Source of the DNA: Acetobacteraceae bacterium
GTDB taxonomy: Bacteria; Pseudomonadota; Alphaproteobacteria; Acetobacterales; Acetobacteraceae
Assembly (NCBI GenBank): GCA_947478535.1
Contig: CANJXD010000295.1
Span: 1-7,197 of the forward strand
Length of the DNA: 7,197 nucleotides
Reading direction: 5' to 3'
Below the pieces are notes generated by a model, which saw only the letters and a program-made list of their open reading frames with translations, was not told the DNA's origin and ran no database searches. Shown in pieces: positions 1 through 5,854 of this stretch. The first letter of the stretch is position 1. Each line of letters opens with the position of its first letter. The position numbers and the translations under genes were made by a program.

Positions 1-202
1 CGGGCTTGAGGCGAAAATCCTCATCCGTCGCGACCAGGCGTTCGAAGACGTGCTTGGTCAGCGCGTTGTTGGGTGTGAGGGTGTGGTAGTGCGGGTCCAT
101 CGAGGTGAAGGCACCACCGACGCCGATGGTCAGCGTGCGGTCCTGCGCGAGGGCGGCAGTCGAGGCCAGCAGCATGATGGCCGGAAGCAGGCTCTTGCGC
201 AT
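1..202 (-). CDS. ABC transporter substrate-binding protein, family 5 (SBP_bac_5), 5' part only
   Basis: This is the first 67 codons of a periplasmic binding protein that continues off the left edge. Read from ATG at 202, residues 1-19 form a textbook Sec signal peptide: Arg-Lys, then a Leu/Ala/Met-rich core, then an Ala-Leu-Ala cleavage site before Gln20. The mature start reads LTIGVGGAFTSMDPHYHTL and then HVFERLV, the usual opening of family-5 binding proteins for peptides, opines, nickel or similar ligands. An in-frame ATG at 232 would add 10 residues ahead of the signal peptide, so 202 is preferred; a GGGG run about 8 nt upstream is a weak ribosome site. It diverges from the amidohydrolase. 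The ligand cannot be told from this fragment, and cognate permease genes would lie outside the window. Confidence 0.85.
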   Translation of the reverse strand, partial: MRKSLLPAIMLLASTAALAQDRTLTIGVGGAFTSMDPHYHTLTPNNALTKHVFERLVATDEDFRLKP

Positions 203-300
203 CGCGATACCCCGGGGACAAGCTTCGTTCATGCGCGATGCTATGGGCCGCCGCCCGGCCCCGCAATTGCAAACACTCGTCGCCGGGAGGGCCTGGGCCC
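203..300. promoter_or_regulatory. Divergent intergenic control region
   Basis: These 98 bp separate the start codons of the leftward binding protein and the rightward amidohydrolase, so both promoters should lie here or just inside the genes. The visible landmarks are an 8-bp palindrome GCAATTGC at 263-270, a CCCCGGGG palindrome at 210-217, and a good Shine-Dalgarno GGGAGG at 285-290 for the start at 301. No convincing -35/-10 pair is visible. GCAATTGC could be a regulator site, but this is only suggestive. Confidence 0.35.
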
Positions 301-1683
301 ATGGATCTGCTCATCACCGATGCAGTGATCGTCACGCAGGATGCAACGCGCGCGATCCTTGAGCGCAGCGCGGTCGCGATCCGGGGCGACCGCATCATCG
401 ATGTCGGCCCGACGGCGCAGCTGGAGCAGGCGCACCCCACCCTGCCGCGGATGCATGCGCGCGGCCGCGCCGTGCTGCCGGGCTTCATTAACGCCCATAC
501 CCACACCATCCTGACCGTGCTGCGCGCGACGGTGGAGGATTGGGCGGGCAATGCCGTCTATGGCTACATGTCGCCGGTATCCTACACTATGACGCCGCAT
601 GAACGCGGCGTGATGGGCATGCTCGGCATCGTCGAGGGCATCCGATCCGGCACCACCACCTTCGTCGATCCCTTCCGCCATGTGCCGGACTACGCGGATG
701 CGATGGCCGGGCTCGGCGTGCGGCTGGTGCTGAGCGAGAATTGCGCCGATGTGAACACGCTGAAGATCCGCCATGGCGATTGGTCCGACGACCCCGCCTT
801 CGGCCAGGTGTTTCTCGACCGCACGGAAGCGGGCATCGCGCGCTTCCACAATACGCATCAGGGGCGGTTGCAGATCCAGGTCGCCGCCCATGCGACGGAC
901 AACTGCACGCCCTCCTACCTCGAAAAGCTGACGGCGCTGGCGCAGAAGCACGCCATGCCGCGCACCATCCACCTCGCGCAGTCGGTCGAGGAAGTGCGGG
1001 TGGTGCGGGAGAAGTATGGCGCGACGCCGGCGGAGTATCTGGCCCGGCACGGCTGGGCGGCGCCCGATGTGGTGGCCGCGCACTGGACCTATTGCACCGA
1101 ATCCGATGTCGCGCTGCTCGGCGCGCATGGCATGCAGATGGTGCATTGCCCCGCCAACGGGTCCCGCCGCGGGCCGCATCCCGTGCTGGCCAAGGCGATC
1201 CGCCGCGCCGGGATCAACATCTCCTTCGGCACCGACAACATGACGGAGGACATGTTCCACGCCATGAAGATCGGCCTGATCGTGCATCGCGGCGCGGAAG
1301 GCATCCAGGGCGTCGATCCGCAGCCGGAGGCGATCTTCGACAGCTGCAACGTCAATGGCGCGCGTTCCATCGGGCGAGAGGCCGATCTCGGCAGCATCGA
1401 AGTGGGGAAGAAGGCGGATTTGACCTTCCTCAACCTGAATTCCCCGGCGCTGCGGCCGGTGACGAACCTCATCGGCAACATCGTCCATTACGGCCATCCC
1501 GGCACGGTGGAGAGCGTGATGGTGGATGGCGAATTCGTCCTGCGCGACGGCAAGCTTCTCGTCACCGATGAGCAGGCGCTGCTGGAGGAAGCGCAGGCCG
1601 TGACCAAGGCGGTCTGGGCGCGGATGCTCGCCGCCAATCCGGACCTGCCACCGCCGCGCGCGCTTCGCTGGCTCGATATCTGA
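301..1683 (+). CDS. Metal-dependent amidohydrolase, ATZ/TRZ/SsnA-type (deaminase or chlorohydrolase-like)
   Basis: A 460-residue cytosolic enzyme of the amidohydrolase superfamily, in the branch holding cytosine, guanine and methylthioadenosine deaminases and the triazine hydrolases AtzA/TrzN; 460 residues is the normal size. The N-terminal strand region (DAVIVTQD, then IRGDRIIDVG) leads into LPGFINAHTH, where His66 and His68 are the metal-binding HxH pair. Further expected ligands are His224 (IHLAQS), His261 (AAHWTYC) and Asp312 (FGTDN); HCPANG at 282-287 is the usual HCPxxN/S segment. The C-terminal beta-sandwich has the normal GREADLGSIEVGKKADL pattern. Gln227 sits where the family commonly has the proton-shuttling Glu of HLxE. 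Start 301 is preferred over ATG 238 because GGGAGG lies 10 nt upstream and the family N-terminus begins here. The substrate is unknown; deamination or hydrolysis of a nitrogen heterocycle is the family expectation. Confidence 0.93.
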   Translation: MDLLITDAVIVTQDATRAILERSAVAIRGDRIIDVGPTAQLEQAHPTLPRMHARGRAVLPGFINAHTHTILTVLRATVEDWAGNAVYGYMSPVSYTMTPHERGVMGMLGIVEGIRSGTTTFVDPFRHVPDYADAMAGLGVRLVLSENCADVNTLKIRHGDWSDDPAFGQVFLDRTEAGIARFHNTHQGRLQIQVAAHATDNCTPSYLEKLTALAQKHAMPRTIHLAQSVEEVRVVREKYGATPAEYLARHGWAAPDVVAAHWTYCTESDVALLGAHGMQMVHCPANGSRRGPHPVLAKAIRRAGINISFGTDNMTEDMFHAMKIGLIVHRGAEGIQGVDPQPEAIFDSCNVNGARSIGREADLGSIEVGKKADLTFLNLNSPALRPVTNLIGNIVHYGHPGTVESVMVDGEFVLRDGKLLVTDEQALLEEAQAVTKAVWARMLAANPDLPPPRALRWLDI

Positions 1684-1690
1684 GAACAGC

Positions 1691-1712
1691 GGACCGGTCT
1701 CTCGACCGGTCC
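1691..1712 (+). terminator. Perfect 8-bp hairpin just after the amidohydrolase stop
   Basis: GGACCGGT (1691-1698), a loop of CTCTCG, and ACCGGTCC (1705-1712) form a perfect stem starting 7 nt after the stop codon. There is no following T-tract, so a classical intrinsic terminator is unlikely. It may protect the amidohydrolase mRNA 3' end or slow polymerase. It is also the first member of the hairpin run that continues to 1779. Confidence 0.4.
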
Positions 1713-1779
1713 GAGCGCCCGAATGGGCGCCGCCGCAAATGCGGCGTAGCCAAGGAAGCCGGAGGCTTACGCCCGGCGT
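1691..1779 (+). other. Array of consecutive small hairpins in the amidohydrolase-monooxygenase gap (candidate RNA element or dispersed repeat)
   Basis: Five inverted repeats follow one another almost without spacers. They are GGACCGGT/ACCGGTCC (1691-1712, loop 6), GCGCCC/GGGCGC (1715-1730, loop GAAT), CGCCGC/GCGGCG (1731-1746, loop AAAT), AAGCC/GGCTT (1756-1768, loop GGA) and ACGC/GCGT (1769-1779, loop CCG). The second and third abut and could stack. GCCGG at 1758-1762 can instead pair with CCGGC at 1773-1777, an alternative to the fourth and fifth stems. The region ends just before a strong Shine-Dalgarno (GAGGGGG, 1782-1788). It could be a cis-regulatory leader of the monooxygenase mRNA, a processing or stability element, or a copy of an intergenic repeat family. 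I do not recognise a known riboswitch class in it. Confidence 0.6.
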
Positions 1780-1794
1780 TTGAGGGGGTCGCCA

Positions 1795-1824
1795 ATGAGT
1801 CAACATTTGCGGCCGTTGATGTGA
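1795..1824 (+). CDS. Possible 9-residue leader peptide ahead of the monooxygenase
   Basis: ATG at 1795 opens a 9-codon reading frame (MSQHLRPLM) ending in TGA at 1822-1824. It has a better ribosome site (GAGGGGG at 1782-1788, spacing 6) than many full genes here. Its stop codon overlaps the GAGGA Shine-Dalgarno (1823-1827) of the monooxygenase start at 1836, an arrangement that would allow translational coupling. It lies directly after the hairpin array. An ORF this short can arise by chance, so it is listed as a candidate only. Confidence 0.25.
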   Translation: MSQHLRPLM

Positions 1825-1835
1825 GGAACGCCGTC

Positions 1836-3137
1836 ATGCGGAAGATGCACCTCGTCGCCTATATGAAGACGGGGCCGAGTGCGAGCTACCCCAGCGGTTG
1901 GCGGCACCCCACGGCGACCCTCGACGACATCTTCGAGCCCGCGCGCTGGGAGCATATCGCCCGCGTGCTGGAGGCTGGCTTCTTCGATGCCTGCTTCTTC
2001 GCCGATGGGCTCGGCCTGCCCGATCTCTACAAGGGGCGCTTCGACGAATATGTCGGCCCAGGCGGCCAGCTTTCGCTGCTGGACCCGATGGTGGTGCTGC
2101 CGCTGATGGCGCGGGTGACGTCGCGGCTCGGCCTCGGCGCCACGCTCTCCACCACCTTCCACAACCCCTACAACCTGGCGCGCAGCCTCGGCTCGCTCGA
2201 CCTGCTGAGCAAGGGCCGCGTCGCCTGGAATGTCGTCACCACGGCGCGGGAATTCGAGGCGCTGAATTGCGGCACGGAGGGCCTGCCGCCGAAGGAGCTG
2301 CGCTACGACCGCGCGGATGAAATCCTCGAAGCCTGCTTCGCGCTCTGGGATGGGTGGGATGCGGATGCGCTGGTGATGGACAAGGCGAGCGGCGTCTTCG
2401 CCGATCCCACGAAGATCCGCTACGCGAACTACCAGGGGAAATACGTCGCCTCCCGCGGGCCGCTGTCCATTCCACGCTCACCGCAGGGCAGGCCGGTCAT
2501 CATGCAGGCGGGGTCCTCCGAACGCGGGCGGCGCTTCGCGGCGCGCTGGGCGGAGATGATCTTCTGCTCCCCGCCGACCAAGGCGGCGGCACTCGCCTAT
2601 CGCGCCGATATCCGCGCCCGCATGGACGCCATCGGCCGCAACCCCGATGAATGCACCGTGCTGCCGACGCTGTCGCTGGTGCTGGGGGAGACATCCTCGA
2701 TCGCGCGGGAGAAGGCGGCGCATATCGAATCGCTGGTCGATCCGGACCTCGTGCTGGCCGCGAATTCCTGGTCCGTCGCCGCCGATCTCAGCGTGATCGA
2801 GGATGAGCACGCGATGGTCACGCAATCCGGCAACCAGGGTGTGCAGGGCCACCGGGACCGCGTGCTGCAGACCGCGAAGGCGAAGGGCATCACCTTCGCC
2901 GAGGCCGTGCGCAAGCCGCGGGATCTGCTGGCGGGCACGCCGGCGGAGATCGCCGACATCATGGAGGATTGGTACCGCACCGGCGCCTGCGACGGTTTCA
3001 TCATCCCCCCCACCACCTTCCCCACCAGCTTCGAGGAAGTGGCGACGATGCTGGTGCCGGAATTGCAGCGTCGCGGCCTGTTCCGCAAAGCCTATGCCGG
3101 CGCCACGTTGCGGGAGAATTTACGGAATCCGGGATAA
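1836..3137 (+). CDS. FMN-dependent monooxygenase, NtaA/SnaA/DszA family (luciferase-like)
   Basis: A 433-residue bacterial-luciferase-like TIM-barrel enzyme of the group holding nitrilotriacetate monooxygenase NtaA, pristinamycin synthase subunit SnaA and dibenzothiophene sulfone monooxygenase DszA. These use reduced FMN from a separate reductase plus O2, in the cytosol. Visible family marks are HLVAYMKTG at the first strand, TTFHNPYNLAR around His109, then LDLLSKGRVAWNVVTT to residue 136, YDRADEILEAC, the GKYVASRGPLSIPRSPQGRP block, and QAGSSERGRRFAA from residue 224, which contacts flavin phosphate in relatives. Length is slightly under the usual 440-460. ATG 1836 is preferred over GTG 1821 because GAGGA at 1823-1827 is 8 nt upstream. 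No flavin reductase is seen in the window. The substrate is unknown; it follows the amidohydrolase by 152 bp and may act on its product. Confidence 0.93.
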   Translation: MRKMHLVAYMKTGPSASYPSGWRHPTATLDDIFEPARWEHIARVLEAGFFDACFFADGLGLPDLYKGRFDEYVGPGGQLSLLDPMVVLPLMARVTSRLGLGATLSTTFHNPYNLARSLGSLDLLSKGRVAWNVVTTAREFEALNCGTEGLPPKELRYDRADEILEACFALWDGWDADALVMDKASGVFADPTKIRYANYQGKYVASRGPLSIPRSPQGRPVIMQAGSSERGRRFAARWAEMIFCSPPTKAAALAYRADIRARMDAIGRNPDECTVLPTLSLVLGETSSIAREKAAHIESLVDPDLVLAANSWSVAADLSVIEDEHAMVTQSGNQGVQGHRDRVLQTAKAKGITFAEAVRKPRDLLAGTPAEIADIMEDWYRTGACDGFIIPPTTFPTSFEEVATMLVPELQRRGLFRKAYAGATLRENLRNPG

Positions 3138-3692
3138 CGCCTTCAGGCATTCCTCGAACGCCGCCAGGTCGCTCCACCGGGCGGCGTCGGGCACCTGCCG
3201 GCGGATCAGCGCGCCGCCGGCCGCGCGGATGCCGCCATCGATCATGAGGTTGTCGGTCAGGCCGAAGGATTCGAGGGACAGCCCCTCCCCATCCCGCCAT
3301 TCCCCCTCACCATCCTGGCGCGCCGCATCGCCGAGGAAGCGGCGCGTGCGGGTGGCGAAATCCACGGCGTCATTCGAATAGCCCATTACGGGCCGGCCGA
3401 GGGCGCGCATGAAGCCGAGCTCATAGACCGTGCCGGCATCGGCCGAAGGCCCCCGGAAGGGCGTGAGGTTTGCCACCAGCGCGTCACAGGCGCGGATATG
3501 CGCCTCGTTCCGCAGGTAGATCGCATACCACAGCTCGGGCGCCGCATCCGCCGCCGGGTCGGGGCGCGGGTCTGTGGGGAAGACGCCCTCCATGCCATGG
3601 CGGGCGCAGAGCGCCTTCTTCGCAGCCGCCATGGCGGCGGCATCGGGCAGAAAGACGTCGGGGCCAGCCAGATAGACCTTCATCCCAGGCAT
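3120..3692 (-). CDS. Nucleoside 2-deoxyribosyltransferase family protein
   Basis: A 190-residue cytosolic protein of the nucleoside 2-deoxyribosyltransferase fold, which swaps bases on 2'-deoxyribonucleosides; relatives hydrolyse nucleotides. The N-terminus reads VYLAGPDVF (residues 6-14), with Tyr7 in the base-binding strand. Asp70 and Asn75 lie in CDALVANLTPFRG; Asp85 and the probable nucleophile Glu91 lie in DAGTVYELGFM; Asn148 lies in DNLMID, a conserved active-site stretch. All the key positions I can place are present, so it should be active. It is longer than the roughly 150-160 residues of classic enzymes. The start is uncertain: ATG 3692 has GAGG only 4 nt upstream, and ATG 3683 would drop three residues. 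Its last 18 bp overlap the end of the convergent monooxygenase, and it diverges from the alpha/beta hydrolase. It may serve nucleobase salvage rather than the neighbouring catabolic genes. Confidence 0.88.
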   Translation of the reverse strand: MPGMKVYLAGPDVFLPDAAAMAAAKKALCARHGMEGVFPTDPRPDPAADAAPELWYAIYLRNEAHIRACDALVANLTPFRGPSADAGTVYELGFMRALGRPVMGYSNDAVDFATRTRRFLGDAARQDGEGEWRDGEGLSLESFGLTDNLMIDGGIRAAGGALIRRQVPDAARWSDLAAFEECLKALSRIP

Positions 3693-3699
3693 AATGCCT
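3687..3699. promoter_or_regulatory. Perfect inverted repeat over the deoxyribosyltransferase start codon
   Basis: AGGCAT and ATGCCT are perfect 6-bp arms around one central A, and the left arm contains the start codon of the leftward gene. A bound repressor, or a hairpin formed by longer flanks, would block expression of that gene. It could also be chance. Confidence 0.25.
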
Positions 3700-3763
3700 C
3701 AAGGAAGGCCGGTTGCGGAACGGGGGGCTTGCCGCAATCGGCGCGGGCGGGGTCAATGGCGCC
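3700..3763. promoter_or_regulatory. Divergent intergenic region with TTGCGG/CCGCAA inverted repeat
   Basis: This short gap between the leftward deoxyribosyltransferase and the rightward alpha/beta hydrolase must carry or adjoin both promoters. It contains TTGCGG (3713-3718) and CCGCAA (3732-3737), perfect arms with a 13-bp spacer, which suits a dimeric regulator. No clear -10 element is visible, and GGCGGGG before the start at 3764 is only a weak, distant ribosome site. Confidence 0.3.
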
Positions 3764-4570
3764 ATGGATCTTGAGGCCGAGTACAACAACCGCGCCCGCG
3801 TGCCGGGCCACCCCGCCATCCTGGACGGCTGGCAGCGCGATGCCGCCGCCTGGCGGGACGCCTGCCCGCGCGCCGAACTCGGCCTTCCCTATGGGCCCGG
3901 GGAGCGGGAGAAGCTCGACCTGTTCTGGCCGGATGCGACGGCCACCGATGCCCCGATCGCGCTGTTCATCCATGGCGGCTACTGGGTGGCACTGGGGCGA
4001 GACTGGGTCAGCCATTGCGCGCGGGGGTTGAACGGCCTCGGAATCGCCGTGGCCCTGCCCTCCTACAACCTCGCCCCAGGCGTTTCACTGCACCGGATCG
4101 TGGCGCAGATGCGGGCGGCGACCGCGATGCTGTACCGCCGGCACGGCCGGCCGATGCTGGCGATGGGCCATTCCGCCGGCGGGCAGCTGGCAGCGCTGCT
4201 GCTGGCGACGGATTGGCCGGCGCTGGAGGCTGGCTTGCCGGACGGGGTGGTGCCAGCGGCGCTGCCGATTTCCGGCGTCTTCGAGCTCGCCCCCCTGATC
4301 CCGACCAGCATCGGCTCCGCCATCCGGATGGATGCGGCGACGGCGCTGGCGCTATCGCCGCGCTTCCTCCCCTCCCCCGGCCGGCCGATCCATTGCGTGG
4401 TGGGCGCAGAGGAAAGCGACGAATATCTGCGCCAGACGCGGGACATGGCCGCCGCCTGGGGCGGCAGCCATGAGGCGCTGGCGGGTGCCGACCACTTCAC
4501 CGTCATCGCGCCGCTCACCGATCCGCGCAGCGCGCTGACCCTTCGTGCGAAAGCGCTTGCGTGCGGATGA
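3764..4570 (+). CDS. Alpha/beta hydrolase, formamidase/carboxylesterase-like (HGGYW type)
   Basis: A 268-residue cytosolic serine hydrolase. The opening MDLEAEYNNRARVPGHPA and the HGGYW oxyanion motif (residues 70-74) are typical of the group that includes arylformamidases (kynurenine formamidases) and related small esterases. The nucleophile elbow is GHSAGG with Ser137, and His244 in GADHFTV is the likely catalytic histidine. The acid probably lies in the VVGAEESDEY segment (about residues 213-221). No signal peptide is present. Start 3764 is chosen because the family N-terminus begins there; the frame is open 17 codons further upstream to 3713, but that part looks non-family. It ends 42 bp before the ABC binding protein and probably shares its mRNA. 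Removal of a formyl, acyl or carbamoyl group from an imported compound is a reasonable inference; the substrate is not known. Confidence 0.87.
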   Translation: MDLEAEYNNRARVPGHPAILDGWQRDAAAWRDACPRAELGLPYGPGEREKLDLFWPDATATDAPIALFIHGGYWVALGRDWVSHCARGLNGLGIAVALPSYNLAPGVSLHRIVAQMRAATAMLYRRHGRPMLAMGHSAGGQLAALLLATDWPALEAGLPDGVVPAALPISGVFELAPLIPTSIGSAIRMDAATALALSPRFLPSPGRPIHCVVGAEESDEYLRQTRDMAAAWGGSHEALAGADHFTVIAPLTDPRSALTLRAKALACG

Positions 4571-4587
4571 TGTTTGAAGCTTAAAAT
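4557..4587 (+). promoter_or_regulatory. Possible promoter and operator ahead of the ABC importer
   Basis: TTGCGT (4557-4562) and TAAAAT (4582-4587) resemble sigma-70 -35 and -10 boxes with a long 19-bp spacer. The stretch from 4571 is notably AT-rich for this DNA. An imperfect palindrome, TTTGAAG/CTTAAAA (4573-4586), overlaps the -10 box and could be an operator. The -35 box lies inside the end of the hydrolase gene, so this would be an internal promoter boosting the importer. Confidence 0.3.
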
Positions 4588-4612
4588 ATCCCTGGGAGAC
4601 GGAGGAACGATG

Positions 4613-5800
4613 ATGACAATTACTTTCGGACGGCGCCACGCGCTGGCGCTCGGCGCTTCGGCGCTTGCCATGCCCTATGTCGCGCGCGCGCAGGCCGCGC
4701 CCGTGAAGGTCGGCCTTGTCGCGGTGCTGACGGGGCCGCAGGCCTCGCTGGGGACGCATCTCCGGGATGGCTTCATGCTCGGCATGCGCCATCTGGAGAA
4801 CAAGCTCGGTGGCCGCGGTGCGGAAGTGCTGGTCATCGATGACGAACTGCGCCCCGACGCGGCGGTCACCAAGGTGCGCGCCGCGATCGAGCGGGACAAA
4901 TGCGATGTCATCGTGGGCGTCGTCTTCTCCAACATCCTGGCCGCGATCATGCGCCCGGTGACGGAGACGCAGACCTTCCTGATCTCGACCAATGCCGGCC
5001 CCTCCCCCTTCGCCGGGCGTGGCTGCAACCCGTATTTCTTCGCCACCTCCTATGTGAACGACCAGAACCATGCGGTTCTGGGTCAGGCGGCGCAGGATGC
5101 GGGGTATCGCCGCGTCATGATCCTGACGCCGAACTACCAGGCCGGGCGCGATGCCGCGGCCGGCTTCAAGTCCCGCTTCCGGGGCGAAGTGGTGGATGAG
5201 CTCTACACGCCGCTGACGCAGCTCGATTTCTCGGCGGAACTGGCGCAGATCGCGGCCAAGCGCCCGGATGCGATCTTCACCTTCATGCCGGGCGGGCTCG
5301 GCGTGAACCTGGTGCGGCAGTATCGCCAGGCGGGCCTCGCCAATATCCCGTTCCTGTCCGCCTTCACGGTGGATGAGGCGGTGCTGCCGGCGCAGGGGGA
5401 AGCCGCACTTGGCTTCTACACCGGCACCACCTGGACGCCGACGCTGCCGAATGAGCAGAACGCCCGCTTCGTGCGGGACTTCGAGGCGCAGTTCAACTAC
5501 GTCCCCGCCAGCTATGCCGCCCACGCCTATGACAGCGCCTTCCTGCTGGACAGCGCGATCCGCAAGACCGGCGGCAACATGGCCGACAAGGGCGCGCTGC
5601 GGGCGGCGATCAAGGCGGCGGAATTCCGCAGCGTGCGCGGCGCCTTCGCCTTCGGGGCCAACCACTTCCCCGTGCAGGATTTCTGGCTGGCCAAGGTCGC
5701 CCGCCGCGCCGATGGCAAGTTCCAGACGGAGCATGACCGCAAGGTGTTCGAGAATGCCGTCGATCCCTTCGCGGCGGAATGCCGGATGCCGGCGGGCTGA
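4613..5800 (+). CDS. ABC transporter substrate-binding protein, LIV/amide type (type I periplasmic binding fold)
   Basis: A 395-residue periplasmic protein that would capture the ligand for the permeases encoded next. The N-terminus has Arg7-Arg8 (FGRRHALALG), a hydrophobic core, and an Ala-Arg-Ala site before Gln27; the twin arginine suggests Tat export, but Sec is also possible. The mature part starts VKVGLVAVLTGPQASLG and has NPYFFATSY near residue 140 and the two-domain Peripla_BP_6 layout. Cysteines are at 97, 138 and 390, so a disulfide is possible. It resembles the branch near aromatic-acid and amide binding proteins more than classic leucine-binding LivJ, but the ligand is not certain. 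ATG 4613 is preferred over 4610 because GGAGGA (4601-4606) is then 6 nt away. It is 42 bp after the hydrolase and 54 bp before the LivH gene. Confidence 0.92.
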   Translation: MTITFGRRHALALGASALAMPYVARAQAAPVKVGLVAVLTGPQASLGTHLRDGFMLGMRHLENKLGGRGAEVLVIDDELRPDAAVTKVRAAIERDKCDVIVGVVFSNILAAIMRPVTETQTFLISTNAGPSPFAGRGCNPYFFATSYVNDQNHAVLGQAAQDAGYRRVMILTPNYQAGRDAAAGFKSRFRGEVVDELYTPLTQLDFSAELAQIAAKRPDAIFTFMPGGLGVNLVRQYRQAGLANIPFLSAFTVDEAVLPAQGEAALGFYTGTTWTPTLPNEQNARFVRDFEAQFNYVPASYAAHAYDSAFLLDSAIRKTGGNMADKGALRAAIKAAEFRSVRGAFAFGANHFPVQDFWLAKVARRADGKFQTEHDRKVFENAVDPFAAECRMPAG

Positions 5801-5809
5801 AGCTCAACA

Positions 5810-5833
5810 GGGGCGCGGTGACACCCGCGCCCC
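5810..5833 (+). other. 9-bp GC hairpin between binding-protein and permease genes
   Basis: GGGGCGCGG (5810-5818) and CCGCGCCCC (5825-5833) are perfect arms around the loop TGACAC. There is no T-tract. It begins 9 nt after the binding-protein stop codon, where ABC operons often have a stem that stabilises the upstream mRNA or partly stops transcription, so that binding protein outnumbers permease. That role is inferred from position. Confidence 0.6.
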
Positions 5834-5854
5834 CACTCCACCAGGGAATTGCGG

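Noticed and set aside
238..300. Longer amidohydrolase N-terminus from ATG 238
   Set aside because: The added 21 residues are Arg/Pro-rich and unlike the family, and a good Shine-Dalgarno points to ATG 301.
21..551. 176-codon minus-strand frame crossing the divergent promoter region
   Set aside because: It conflicts with both the binding-protein frame, which has a clean signal peptide, and the amidohydrolase N-terminus, and it has no recognisable motif.
1691..1746. CRISPR-like or tandem repeat array
   Set aside because: The hairpins differ in sequence and there are no equal-length repeats or spacers.
241..1806. 521-codon open frame on the minus strand opposite the amidohydrolase
   Set aside because: It is a GC-rich antisense shadow: its translation is rich in Arg, His and Gly without a recognisable domain, while the plus-strand frame has full amidohydrolase motifs.
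4352..5734. 460-codon open frame on the minus strand opposite the binding protein
   Set aside because: Low-complexity Arg/Gly/His-rich translation with no family motif; the plus strand has a signal peptide and a complete binding-protein fold.
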